Shown here: in pieces, positions 1 through 7,173 of the stretch
Layout of the letters: the number at the start of each line of letters is the position of its first letter
Numbering within the stretch: the first letter of the stretch is position 1
Assembly (NCBI GenBank): GCA_014799765.1
Contig: JAAVHK010000152.1
Coordinates: 1 to 11,416 of the forward strand
Direction of reading: 5' to 3'
DNA from: Ruminococcus sp.
Lineage (GTDB): Bacteria; Bacillota; Clostridia; Oscillospirales; Ruminococcaceae
DNA length: 11,416 bases
Program-made: the position numbers and the translations under genes
The notes under the pieces: generated by a model
What the model was told of the DNA's origin: nothing
Database searches by the model: none
The model's input: only the letters and a program-made list of their open reading frames with translations

Positions 1-132
1 AACCTTGAAACAAAAATTGCAGAAGTCATTACCGAACTTGAAAACAACGTAAGACAGGTTTCTGATTTCTGTACAGAAAATTCAGACTTTACTGAAAGCA
101 TGAAAAGAGCAATCATTGATGTTGACAATTAA
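1..132 (+). CDS. C-terminal end of a helical protein (5' truncated by window)
   Basis: An open frame runs from base 1 to a TAA at 130-132, giving the last 43 residues of a protein that starts outside the window. The piece is acidic and predicted helical (for example the run ETKIAEVITELENNV), with one cysteine and no recognisable motif. Its composition and position, just before a cluster of small helical proteins on the same strand, suggest it belongs to the same group of coiled-coil or ESX-like proteins. The family cannot be named from 43 residues. A hairpin follows the stop by 19 bases, so its transcript probably ends or is attenuated before the next gene. Confidence 0.7.
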   Translation, partial: NLETKIAEVITELENNVRQVSDFCTENSDFTESMKRAIIDVDN

Positions 133-151
133 AATGTATCATTGACGTAAC

Positions 152-214
152 GTAATGTAACAGAACAGAAGACAATAATTTCTTGTTTTCTGTTTCTGTT
201 ATGTTGCATCTTTT
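152..214 (+). terminator. Long hairpin after the first gene, candidate terminator
   Basis: The left arm 152-175 pairs with 183-207 across a 7-base loop (176-182). This gives about 24 pairs with one bulged base (T193) and a few G-T pairs, most of them at the base of the stem. Only a short T-rich tail (ATCTTTT, 208-214) follows, so it is either a weak intrinsic terminator or an mRNA-stabilising or attenuating stem between the first gene and the next operon. The stem is A/T-rich but unusually long. Confidence 0.55.
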
Positions 215-233
215 GAAGATTTTCCGTAAAGTT

Positions 234-260
234 TTGAAAAGATGTAATATATATTATAAA
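234..260 (+). promoter_or_regulatory. Weak candidate promoter for the helical/lipase operon
   Basis: TTGAAA at 234-239 and TATAAA at 255-260 lie 15 bases apart, in the AT-rich gap between the hairpin and the first full gene. The spacing is shorter than the ideal 17, and other AT-rich hexamers nearby would serve equally well. The case rests mainly on a promoter being needed here if the upstream hairpin terminates. Confidence 0.25.
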
Positions 261-284
261 TTCAACGAAAGGAAATAAAATAAT

Positions 285-782
285 ATGGCGAGAACGGTAG
301 ACGAAGTAAACGAAAGCATCAGGCAGGCACATGAACTTATTGAAAAACAGGACGAGTTAAGAAAATCCCTCACACAAAGACTTCAATCAAACAGCAACGA
401 GTATAACGCATTGCAGAAACAGAAAGATGCTCTTGACAATACATATTCTGAAATCGGAACTTTATGCGGTACACTTGGTAATAGTTTCAATGCAATGCAT
501 GATACATATAATAATGTCAATGGTTTTGCATATACTTTGGCAGGAGTTGCCATTGAAAAAATAAATTCTGTACAGAGCGAAACATTAAATAAAATATCGC
601 TTATGATTGAAAAAATCAATTCGCAGATGTCATCATGTAGCAGTGATTTTGAAAAGGCTGAAGAACAGATGAGACAGGCAAATACAACCATTGAAAATGC
701 TGTAAGCACTATTGAGGAACTTGAACGGGAATTAAAGGAAGCACAGGCTGAAGAAGAAATGAATGCAATGGCAGGTATGTAA
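285..782 (+). CDS. Small all-helical coiled-coil protein, 165 aa, unknown
   Basis: I do not recognise a family. The 165-residue product is almost wholly predicted helix. A polar coiled coil spans about residues 5-55. A less charged middle (about 56-95, containing SFNAMHDTYNNVNGFAY) could be a helical turn or interaction surface. A second acidic coiled coil spans about 95-158, ending in a Glu-rich run and MAGM. There is no signal peptide and no membrane segment. The start is ATG 285, with AAAGGAAA at 268-275. It is the first gene of a run of closely spaced plus-strand genes that ends in a lipase-like protein and a large unknown. The hairpin-like helical layout resembles the small partner proteins encoded beside ESX/LXG-type type VII effectors, but no WXG motif is present, so a partner or chaperone role is inference. 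Confidence 0.85.
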   Translation: MARTVDEVNESIRQAHELIEKQDELRKSLTQRLQSNSNEYNALQKQKDALDNTYSEIGTLCGTLGNSFNAMHDTYNNVNGFAYTLAGVAIEKINSVQSETLNKISLMIEKINSQMSSCSSDFEKAEEQMRQANTTIENAVSTIEELERELKEAQAEEEMNAMAGM

Positions 783-809
783 ATATTTGAAGAAAGGAAG
801 TTTTTTTCT

Positions 810-1124
810 ATGGCAGAGGGAATAACAAAGGATATTTTTGTTGACGTCGACGAATGGAACAGACTTACAGGAGAACTCAAGGCAAAAGACGACGCTATTA
901 AAAATATGCTTGACGAATTTATACAGGCTCTTCAGACACTTGTTGAAGAGGGATTCATTTCAGGTAACAGAAAGAAAAATATGGAAACATTCAAGGGAGA
1001 AGTTGAAAATCTCCGCCTGCAGATTAATGGCATATATGATTCTGTACAGAATGAAATAAGCAATTTCACGGGAAATATTGAAGCGGAAGATAAATATACT
1101 TCATTGTTTAATCTCGGACGATAA
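810..1124 (+). CDS. WXG100-like small helical protein, 104 aa
   Basis: This 104-residue acidic protein is predicted as two helices (about 10-47 and 55-90) joined by a turn at about 48-53 (EGFISGN). Size and helix-turn-helix layout match WXG100/ESX-type proteins, in which the turn carries W-x-G; here the turn reads G-F-I-S-G, so the tryptophan is missing. The second helix contains GIYDSVQNEI, a loose echo of the YDT motif in the 82-residue protein and the lipase C-terminus of this operon. There is no signal peptide. The start is ATG 810, preceded by AGAAAGGAAG at 791-800, only 27 bases after the previous stop. A secreted or chaperone-like helical partner is the likeliest role, inferred from fold shape and neighbours only. 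Confidence 0.85.
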   Translation: MAEGITKDIFVDVDEWNRLTGELKAKDDAIKNMLDEFIQALQTLVEEGFISGNRKKNMETFKGEVENLRLQINGIYDSVQNEISNFTGNIEAEDKYTSLFNLGR

Positions 1125-1136
1125 AGGGGGAGCAGG

Positions 1137-1517
1137 ATGGACAGACATGACTATAGTATAAATACTTTCGGTAATATTTACTCTGAAATACTTGAATTGA
1201 AAAATATTGCGGAAAATGCTGTATTATCAACTGAAAATATGGAATATTCATGGGAAACAGGTATAATAAATAATGTTGTGACATGGTTTGATGTTCAGAA
1301 GATTAACATCTTAAAAGCAGAACTTCAGCTTATGCTTAAAAATGCTGATAAAAAACTGGAAAAAACCGCTGAAAAAATCAGTAATATTGATGCAACCGTT
1401 TCCATCAATCTTGAAAATATTTCACAGAATATAAAAGAAATTGCCGATAAATCCAAAATACTGGATTCCATGATTAATCAGGCTGTACCTGCTCCACAGT
1501 TCAGACGCAGGAGGTGA
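1137..1517 (+). CDS. Stand-alone HDYS-domain helical protein, 126 aa
   Basis: This protein is a free-standing copy of the domain that forms the N-terminus of the 569-residue protein encoded at 3391. The two align without gaps over their first 70 residues, with about 39 identities, including HDYS (4-7) and an identical VLSTENMEYSW (29-39), followed by G-I-x-N-N-V-V-x-W-F (42-51). After that comes a long helix (about 55-112). The end is basic (RRRR), because the last codons double as the ribosome binding site of the next gene, whose TTG start lies 5 bases past this stop; translational coupling is likely. The start is ATG 1137 with AAGGGGG at 1124-1130. The name HDYS is descriptive, not an established family. 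It probably acts as a partner of the lipase. Confidence 0.88.
   Translation: MDRHDYSINTFGNIYSEILELKNIAENAVLSTENMEYSWETGIINNVVTWFDVQKINILKAELQLMLKNADKKLEKTAEKISNIDATVSINLENISQNIKEIADKSKILDSMINQAVPAPQFRRRR
1224..1253 (+). repeat. 30-bp exact repeat, copy 1
   Basis: Thirty bases coding for the conserved core of the HDYS domain are identical to 3478-3507, within a longer region of weaker match. This preserved DNA identity suggests a fairly recent duplication, or gene conversion, between the 126-residue gene and the N-terminus of the 569-residue gene. Confidence 0.9.
1509..1517 (+). promoter_or_regulatory. Strong ribosome binding site that decides the lipase start
   Basis: AGGAGGTGA is fully complementary to the 16S rRNA tail. 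The GTG at 1514 lies inside it and so cannot be the start; the in-frame TTG at 1523, 8 bases after GGAGG, is correctly placed. The site overlaps the last codons and stop of the upstream gene. Confidence 0.85.
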
Positions 1518-1522
1518 TAAAT

Positions 1523-3370
1523 TTGAGTGACAAATTATACGGCGATTACGAATTATGTGTGCTGGAACATATAATATATATGCGTGGCGACGAAGATATA
1601 AAATCAATGAAAATAAAGGGCGGTAATCCATATAAGCCCCTTGAGGACTGCAAGGACGTAGGCGAATATGTAGACCAGTTTGATATAAAAGATTTCCAGA
1701 ATGCAGATGTTTCCCAGATTACATCAGGCGGTGAGCAAATAAGCAAAAATGAATACGCTGCTGTTATCGCATATATGCAAGACCCGCTGAAAAGCAGTAA
1801 AATACGTGCCTTGCAACTGAACAGGGCAATGAAACTTGACGGCGATGCCGTAAGTGCTGAATCAATGCATTCTCTGCCCGATAATGAAAAAAATTACAAG
1901 GTACTTGCATATGACCTCACTGACCCCGATTCAGATGAACACGTTGTTGTTTTCAAGGGAACTGAAGGCGGTCAGGAGTGGAAAGACAATGTTGAGGGAC
2001 TGGGCAAGGAAGATACACCGGCACAGATTGATGCATATAACTTCGTTGATTCTATTGAGGGTAAAGACAATATAACCGTTGTCGGACACTCCAAAGGCGG
2101 AAATAAAGCAATGTATTGTACAATACGTTGCGATAATATAAAAAAATGTGTTGCCATGGACGGTCAGGGTTTTTCCGACGAGTTTATGCGGAAATACGAT
2201 AAACAGATAGTCAAAAAGGCATCAAAGATAAAAAATATATCATATTGTTCCGATTACGTACATCCCCTTATGCGTGCAATCCCTGGTAGTACACAGCTTT
2301 ATACCGGTTCGGGATATGGTAGTAATGGTGTAGGGTCAATCGGAGAATGTCATAGCCCTAACTCTATTCTTACGTATACGACGTATAAAAATGGTAAGCT
2401 GATTTTAACAGGCGAATTTAATTATACATCTGAAACAGATTCAATTAAATTAATCCGTGGATTCGTTGATTATATTATGTACAGCGATTGCGAAGACAAA
2501 AACGGTGTTATTGAATATCTCGCCCATATTGTCGGACAAGTCGGAGGAAATAAAGATGATTTTTTTAAGGCTCTCAAGAACGGCGATGAAGAAATACTTG
2601 ATACGGATAAACTGACAACTGTTATTGCATATCTTATAAAATACTGTAATGACAATAATATAAACGGAAAACAACTTGCCAAGTTACTGAAAGATATTCA
2701 TTTATGGGATGTCATTATAGACTTTATTCCTGACTTTATTCCTGACTCTGTTCTTGGTCCTGTTTCTGGATATATTTTCAAGGAGAATGAAGATATAATA
2801 GTTACCGAAGCTATTGACAAATTACTTATGTATTTCAAGTTGAATGAAAAAGACCAGAATTATTTTATTCCAAATGCAATTACATCTCTGGCATTCCTTT
2901 TTAACCGTGATGTAGATGTATCTTATTTTGGTGGTGTATTACCTACTTTCAATATAAACTGGAAAAAATCCAATAATAAAGATGCGGAAAAATGGATTAA
3001 ACTTTCTGCCGGTATTCTCAGTAAGATAAAATCAAAATATGAAAGTATCAGACCCAACATTAAAACACCGTACACTCCTAAGGTATTAGAAAATATTACT
3101 GTTCTGTCAGATTGGCGTGAAGCAACTTCGCCTATGACGCATTATAACTTACAGGGTATTCAGAAATCAATTTCAATGATGAAAAAAGCACTTGAAATTA
3201 ATTCTGTAAATTTATCTGATACAGTACTTGCCGGAAAAACATATGAAAGTTTCCGTAACATTTCAGAATTTTACGATACACTGCATAATAACGTATATGA
3301 GCTTATACAGAATACCATACAGCAGACAGAAAGTGTATATAATGCTGTCATAGAACTTGAAAATCAGTAA
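1523..3370 (+). CDS. Lipase-like alpha/beta hydrolase (Mbeg1/DUF2974-like) with C-terminal helical module
   Basis: The product is 615 residues from TTG 1523. Residues about 100-300 look like the DUF2974/Mbeg1-like alpha/beta-hydrolase group. A strand pair precedes VVVFKGTEG (the oxyanion-side pattern of lipases), then comes the nucleophile elbow VGHSKGG with Ser190, a probable acid Asp213 in AMDGQGF, and a probable His277 in ECHSPNS. These would form a Ser-Asp-His triad acting on lipid or other esters. Residues about 300-545 are unassigned and include a FIPDFIPD repeat. Residues about 546-615 form a helical hairpin resembling the 82-residue protein encoded at 5144 (ISEFYDTL and LIQNT versus IAGLYDTI and LIQET). 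There is no signal peptide. A secreted antibacterial lipase effector is plausible; the HDYS protein encoded just upstream would be its partner. The fold is fairly secure, the role inferred. Confidence 0.85.
   Translation: MSDKLYGDYELCVLEHIIYMRGDEDIKSMKIKGGNPYKPLEDCKDVGEYVDQFDIKDFQNADVSQITSGGEQISKNEYAAVIAYMQDPLKSSKIRALQLNRAMKLDGDAVSAESMHSLPDNEKNYKVLAYDLTDPDSDEHVVVFKGTEGGQEWKDNVEGLGKEDTPAQIDAYNFVDSIEGKDNITVVGHSKGGNKAMYCTIRCDNIKKCVAMDGQGFSDEFMRKYDKQIVKKASKIKNISYCSDYVHPLMRAIPGSTQLYTGSGYGSNGVGSIGECHSPNSILTYTTYKNGKLILTGEFNYTSETDSIKLIRGFVDYIMYSDCEDKNGVIEYLAHIVGQVGGNKDDFFKALKNGDEEILDTDKLTTVIAYLIKYCNDNNINGKQLAKLLKDIHLWDVIIDFIPDFIPDSVLGPVSGYIFKENEDIIVTEAIDKLLMYFKLNEKDQNYFIPNAITSLAFLFNRDVDVSYFGGVLPTFNINWKKSNNKDAEKWIKLSAGILSKIKSKYESIRPNIKTPYTPKVLENITVLSDWREATSPMTHYNLQGIQKSISMMKKALEINSVNLSDTVLAGKTYESFRNISEFYDTLHNNVYELIQNTIQQTESVYNAVIELENQ
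2720..2743 (+). repeat. Two tandem 12-bp units inside the lipase gene
   Basis: GACTTTATTCCT occurs twice in a row and gives the repeated FIPD in the protein. It keeps frame and probably arose by slippage. Confidence 0.85.
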
Positions 3371-3390
3371 TCAGCAGGGAGGCGGAAAGC

Positions 3391-5100
3391 TTGAGTAAAC
3401 ACGATTACAGTCAGAATACAGTTTCCGATATTGCAGAAGAAATCAGCAGAAATAAAAGCGTTATTGCCGATTCTGTCTTATCAACTGAAAATATGGAATA
3501 TTCATGGTTATCAGGTATAACAAATAATGTTGTTCCGTGGTTTGAAGTAACACAGATTAACCGCTTGAAAACAGAACTGGAATTTATTCTTACAAGAGCA
3601 GAATCTAGACTTGGAAAAATTTCCGGCATGATAGAAAATACAGATTATAATACATCTGTTTCACTGAACAATCAGTTAAGTAATCTTATAAGCGTATCCG
3701 GAAAAGCTGATGCATTACTTAATACAATAACAGGGTATAGCAGTGTGAAAGAGGTTCATGGCTGGAAACCGGAAAAAACAGCTAAAATATATGGTCTGGA
3801 AAAATATATAAGTTTTGACGAAAAAAAACATGAATATGTAGTATCAGACAAATTAAAATTAAAAAAGTTATTGAAAAAAAAAGAAATCACTGCCGAAGAA
3901 AAAGAAACACTGATCAGAATTCTTCAGCTTTGTGTCAATGATGACGGAAGTTTAAATACCTCTCTTCTGAGTGATTTTATAGAATGTGGTTATCAGAAAA
4001 AGAAATATGTTTCAGATATTGAAAAACATCGTCATGTTTTTTATGACAGTCAGTTGCCTTATTATAGTTATGATTACAAATATTATGCAGTTTATACCAA
4101 AAACAAGAACCTTGACGAAACAGCTGAACTTCTAGACTCTGAAAAATACAAGTCTGTAAAATTTATAATATCCAATTGTAATCAATCGTATACAACAGAA
4201 CACACTAAATTAACTTTGGATTTTTCATTGAGTTCTAATATGAATGAAGAAAAATTACTGGAACATACTATAAGTGAAACAGAAAACACTTTCGGAAATA
4301 TTGAATTTGATATAACTTCAGAAAAAAAAGAAGACAAAATCAACAACGAAGAATACAAAGTATTTCAGGTAAAGACGAAAGAATATACTATCCATCCTCA
4401 GGAAAAAAAGAAAAACAAATATGAAGGGGAATTTCATTCACTGGGCAGTTTTAATATTTATACAGAAATTGATTTTATTGGTACAGAAGAAGAAATATTA
4501 AAGAAAGAAAATACTTTGAATATAGAAAATGCAGCAAATATCAATTACTATGACTATAACAAATTTCAACAGGACGAAGAATTTGATATAGTCGGTGTAA
4601 TAGGCGGAACAATTAAAGACATAGCTCTTGGCGAACTGTTTTCACGTACTGGTCAAGCAATAGTCGGCGGAGAAGCAGGCGGAGTTATAGGTGGCGGAAT
4701 ATACAGTCTGGCATCAGCTATAGATTCAGAACTTGACAGAGTGAACGCGGCAAAAGAAACAAATGAATATATAAGACAACTTAAAAAGAACCATAAAAAA
4801 AGATGGAATTCTGTAATGCTTGCCCTTGCAGATAAAGTGCGTGTAGAACTTATGCTGAACGGATATGTCGCTGATATTACCATAAAAAAAGACCACGAAG
4901 GCGTGATTGAAGACGTTATTTATAAAAATGCAACTGTACAGAAAGGCTTTAAATTTCAGTCAGTTTATGAAAATTTTTATAATAAAAACAACAATGATGA
5001 TATTAATCTGCCACCGCCTGAAAAAGTGGAAAACTTTCAGTCATTGAAATCAGATATAAAGGAAAAATTAAGAATTTATTACAGTAATTACAGTGAATAA
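3391..5100 (+). CDS. 569-aa putative effector: HDYS domain plus unknown C-terminal region
   Basis: Residues 1 to about 115 are the HDYS helical domain shared with the 126-residue protein. Residues about 120-220 are charged and Lys-rich. Residues about 220-385 look mostly strand-forming and Tyr/Glu/Lys-rich. Residues 401-445 are a glycine-rich, weakly hydrophobic stretch (VGVIGGTI, then GGEAGGVIGGGIY) of glycine-zipper type, which could insert in a membrane. The remaining 120 residues are basic and helical, with a short strand region (VADITIKK). I recognise no catalytic motif. The start is TTG 3391 with AGGGAGGCGG at 3376-3385 and the same TTG-AGT beginning as the lipase, 20 bases after its stop. 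Having an N-terminal partner-type domain and a variable large body suggests a type VII-like (LXG-style) effector, perhaps membrane-acting. It could instead be a structural protein; function unknown. Confidence 0.85.
   Translation: MSKHDYSQNTVSDIAEEISRNKSVIADSVLSTENMEYSWLSGITNNVVPWFEVTQINRLKTELEFILTRAESRLGKISGMIENTDYNTSVSLNNQLSNLISVSGKADALLNTITGYSSVKEVHGWKPEKTAKIYGLEKYISFDEKKHEYVVSDKLKLKKLLKKKEITAEEKETLIRILQLCVNDDGSLNTSLLSDFIECGYQKKKYVSDIEKHRHVFYDSQLPYYSYDYKYYAVYTKNKNLDETAELLDSEKYKSVKFIISNCNQSYTTEHTKLTLDFSLSSNMNEEKLLEHTISETENTFGNIEFDITSEKKEDKINNEEYKVFQVKTKEYTIHPQEKKKNKYEGEFHSLGSFNIYTEIDFIGTEEEILKKENTLNIENAANINYYDYNKFQQDEEFDIVGVIGGTIKDIALGELFSRTGQAIVGGEAGGVIGGGIYSLASAIDSELDRVNAAKETNEYIRQLKKNHKKRWNSVMLALADKVRVELMLNGYVADITIKKDHEGVIEDVIYKNATVQKGFKFQSVYENFYNKNNNDDINLPPPEKVENFQSLKSDIKEKLRIYYSNYSE
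3478..3507 (+). repeat. 30-bp exact repeat, copy 2
   Basis: Identical to 1224-1253; it encodes the same STENMEYSW core, here inside the N-terminal domain of the 569-residue protein. Confidence 0.9.
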
Positions 5101-5143
5101 TATCAAAAAATATTTTCTGTAAATTTTGTAAAGAGGTGAAAAT

Positions 5144-5392
5144 ATGTCTGGCGGTGTTGAATATAATAAAATCGCTCTGAATGATGTCGTAACCAGATTG
5201 CAGAATCTGCTTGAAACTGAAAAATGTACAGTTTCTGTAAGTACGATAAATTCCGGTCTGGCTTCGGAGAAGATTTCCGAAATAGCCGGATTATATGATA
5301 CTATCGACGAAAAAATACGTATTCTTATTCAGGAAACACTTAATATAACAAGAAATGTCATAGAAGCTGTGGAAGAAGTTGACGGCGTATGA
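5144..5392 (+). CDS. Stand-alone YDT-module helical protein, 82 aa
   Basis: This small protein is predicted as two helices (about 8-25 and 42-78) around a turn at about 30-40. Its second half resembles the C-terminal end of the lipase encoded at 1523: IAGLYDTI (47-54), LIQET (61-65) and VIEAVEE (72-78) align without gaps, about 13 identities in 36. So the module is fused in one protein and free in the other. Size and fold shape fit an ESX-like or immunity/chaperone-type partner of the 569-residue protein just before it. The start is ATG 5144 with AGAGGTGA at 5132-5139. It is the last gene before the shared terminator. The exact role is not known. Confidence 0.85.
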   Translation: MSGGVEYNKIALNDVVTRLQNLLETEKCTVSVSTINSGLASEKISEIAGLYDTIDEKIRILIQETLNITRNVIEAVEEVDGV

Positions 5393-5397
5393 ACAAT

Positions 5398-5431
5398 AAA
5401 AAAACCGGAAGCGTAAAAACTTCCGGTTTTT
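5398..5431. terminator. Bidirectional intrinsic terminator between convergent genes
   Basis: ACCGGAAG (5404-5411) pairs perfectly with CTTCCGGT (5420-5427) around an 8-base loop. It is flanked by an A run at 5398-5404 and a T run at 5427-5431, so it works in both directions. It ends the helical/lipase operon from the left and the yitT-sir2 operon from the right. Confidence 0.92.
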
Positions 5432-5444
5432 CTGATTTTTTATT

Positions 5445-6170
5445 TCAAGATTCAATTTTGCCAAGTACTTCGGCAATGTTATCCCTGATACAGAGTTCTG
5501 CAATATTGTCTGCCGGTGTTGCATCACGATTTAAAATAATCAGATGTTTTCCGTTAAAATATCTTAAAAATCCGGCTGCCGGATAGACATTCAAAGACGT
5601 TCCGCCGATTATTAAAACATCTGCTTCTGCAATAGCCCTGACAGTCTGTTCAACTGTCTTATCAGGCAGTGATTCTTCATATAGCACAACATCAGGCTTG
5701 ACAATTCCACCGCATTCGCAATGAGGTATTTTTTCTGATTCCGCAATGAACTTTACGTTAAAAGCCTTGCCACAACGCATACAGTAATTTCTGTGTACAC
5801 TGCCATGTAATTCATAGACTTTTCTGCTTCCGGCGAGCTGGTGCAGACCGTCGATATTCTGCGTTACAACTGCTGAAAGAATACCTTTTTTTTCAAGTTC
5901 TGCAAGTTTCATGTGTGCCTGATTGGGTTCTGCACTGAGATAAAGCATTTTGTCACGATAAAAACCGAAAAATTTTTCTGTATGTTTCAGAAAATAACTG
6001 TGACTTAAAATCTGTTCCGGCGGTACATCGTATTTAAGATGATAGAGACCATCAACACTTCTGAAGTCTGGAATACCGCTTTCTGTTGAAACACCTGCTC
6101 CACCAAAGAATACGGCTTTTTTCGCACCTTTAATAATATTCTGTAATTTTTCAAGCTGTTCTGTATTCAT
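5445..6170 (-). CDS. NAD-dependent protein deacylase, Sir2 family
   Basis: This is a complete 241-residue sirtuin of normal bacterial length. It removes acetyl or other acyl groups from lysines using NAD+, giving nicotinamide and O-acyl-ADP-ribose. Motifs in order are the NAD loop GAGVSTESGIPDFR (24-37), TQNIDGLH (103-110), catalytic His122 in ELHGS, a zinc site from Cys130, Cys133, Cys151 and Cys153, then KPDVVLYEE (158-166) and GTSLNVYPA (190-198). The C-x-x-C plus C-x-C zinc pattern, with a one-residue gap in the second pair, is slightly tighter than the usual C-x(2-4)-C. The start is ATG 6170 with AAGGAA about 12 bases before it. It lies 36 bases after the yitT-family gene on the same strand and is probably cotranscribed. 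It is cytosolic and apparently unrelated to the toxin genes around it. Confidence 0.95.
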   Translation of the reverse strand: MNTEQLEKLQNIIKGAKKAVFFGGAGVSTESGIPDFRSVDGLYHLKYDVPPEQILSHSYFLKHTEKFFGFYRDKMLYLSAEPNQAHMKLAELEKKGILSAVVTQNIDGLHQLAGSRKVYELHGSVHRNYCMRCGKAFNVKFIAESEKIPHCECGGIVKPDVVLYEESLPDKTVEQTVRAIAEADVLIIGGTSLNVYPAAGFLRYFNGKHLIILNRDATPADNIAELCIRDNIAEVLGKIES

Positions 6171-6206
6171 AAATATTCAATTCCTTATAATATAAATTCT
6201 GACCAG

Positions 6207-7076
6207 TTATTTCAGTTCGGAAGAATTGCTTTTGATATGTTTTCCGATTATCTCCGATACATCGCTGATAGCCATAAATGCTGAATAATCGTCATTGCTG
6301 ACAATCTTACGGAGAGTAGGTATTTCTATACGGGTCACGACGCAATAAAGGATTATTTTTTCACCTGAAATAAGTCCGCTACCTTCAATAAGAGTTACGG
6401 TTCTTCCGAGAGTATGATATATATCACTGGCTATTTCCTTGCCCTGATTGGTTATTATCATTACTGCCTTACCCTGTTGCATACCTGTATTGACAAAGTC
6501 TTCTATCTTCGATACTATAAAATACGTCAGCAGACTATATAACGCACGGTCAAGACCAAAAAGCTTACCTGCTGTAAGATAGATAATAACATTGAAAAAA
6601 AGTACAATCTGTCCTACTGAAAACTTGAATTTCCGGCTGACCATTACGGCAACTGCTTCAGTACCGTCAAGGCAACCACCATTCAATAGTACCAGTCCTA
6701 CGCCGAAACCAAGCAACATACCACCGAATACAATAGCAAGATTTTTATCGTCAGTGACGTGGTATTCTGTCTTGCCGAAAAATGTAAGTGCAACGGAAAA
6801 TACTGCCATAGCTGTCAGCGAACGGAATACAAAGGAACGTGCAAGTTTTTTACCACCTATAAAGACAAGTGGCAGATTAAGAGCAAGCGTCATGACACTC
6901 AAGGGTATCGGCGTTTTAGCACTTACTATCATGGCAATACCTACCATACCGCCGTCCATGATGAGTGCCGGAATAAGTATCTGTTCCAGTGCAAATGCCG
7001 ACACAACAGCACCGATTATAATCATTGCATAACTCGTAATCTGCCGTGATAACTTATTCTGTAATTTTACATTCAA
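6207..7076 (-). CDS. YitT-family membrane protein (DUF161 plus DUF2179)
   Basis: The product is 289 residues. Residues about 15-190 hold five or six hydrophobic segments (about 15-35, 58-75, 83-101, 113-133, 155-170 and 178-190). The family's LNGGCLDGTEAVA loop is at 131-143 and a FGLDRALYSLLTYF stretch at 173-186. Residues about 200-285 are the soluble DUF2179 domain (AVMIITNQ, then GRTVTLIEGSG). Members are inner-membrane proteins of unknown transport or sensing role, widespread in Firmicutes. The start is TTG 7076, not ATG: AGGAGGT lies at 7090-7084, about 8 bases away, and the first in-frame ATG is 17 codons later, inside the first membrane segment. It is the first gene of a two-gene operon with the Sir2 gene. 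Confidence 0.93.
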   Translation of the reverse strand: MNVKLQNKLSRQITSYAMIIIGAVVSAFALEQILIPALIMDGGMVGIAMIVSAKTPIPLSVMTLALNLPLVFIGGKKLARSFVFRSLTAMAVFSVALTFFGKTEYHVTDDKNLAIVFGGMLLGFGVGLVLLNGGCLDGTEAVAVMVSRKFKFSVGQIVLFFNVIIYLTAGKLFGLDRALYSLLTYFIVSKIEDFVNTGMQQGKAVMIITNQGKEIASDIYHTLGRTVTLIEGSGLISGEKIILYCVVTRIEIPTLRKIVSNDDYSAFMAISDVSEIIGKHIKSNSSELK

Positions 7077-7083
7077 TTATTTT

Positions 7084-7090
7084 ACCTCCT
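7084..7090 (-). promoter_or_regulatory. Ribosome binding site fixing the TTG start of the yitT-family gene
   Basis: AGGAGGT on the minus strand sits 7-8 bases before TTG 7076. It supports the non-ATG start. Confidence 0.85.
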
Positions 7091-7123
7091 GCAAAAATTT
7101 TTTAATTTATAGTTCATTGTTAT

Positions 7124-7152
7124 ATTATAACACATAATCCGGAATCTGTCAA
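7124..7152 (-). promoter_or_regulatory. Consensus sigma-70-type promoter of the yitT-sir2 operon
   Basis: On the minus strand, TTGACA (7152-7147), a 17-base spacer and TATAAT (7129-7124) match the consensus perfectly. This predicts a start near 7117 and a leader of about 40 bases. High basal expression is likely. Confidence 0.92.
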
Positions 7153-7173
7153 TTATTAATTCATGGTTCAGCA

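Noticed and set aside
383..880. 165-codon minus-strand open frame opposite two helical genes
   Set aside because: It is Ser-rich antisense of clear coding sequence, lacks a ribosome site and spans the gap between two well-formed genes.
810..1124. Calling the 104-aa protein a true WXG100 protein
   Set aside because: Size and hairpin layout fit, but the W-x-G turn is absent, so only 'WXG100-like' is supported.
1514..1522. GTG 1514 as the lipase start
   Set aside because: The codon is part of the AGGAGGTGA ribosome binding site; TTG 1523 has the right spacing.
5389..5586. Plus-strand 65-codon frame after the 82-aa gene
   Set aside because: It reads through the bidirectional terminator and the antisense of the Sir2 gene.
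5445..6170. Sir2 protein as an anti-phage NAD-depleting effector
   Set aside because: It is a single-domain, normal-length deacylase with an intact zinc site, cotranscribed with a YitT-family gene; no defence partner domain is present.
6592..7032. Plus-strand open frame of 146 codons across the yitT-family gene
   Set aside because: It is antisense to a well-recognised membrane protein gene; Pro/Ser/Thr-rich shadow composition, with no ribosome site.
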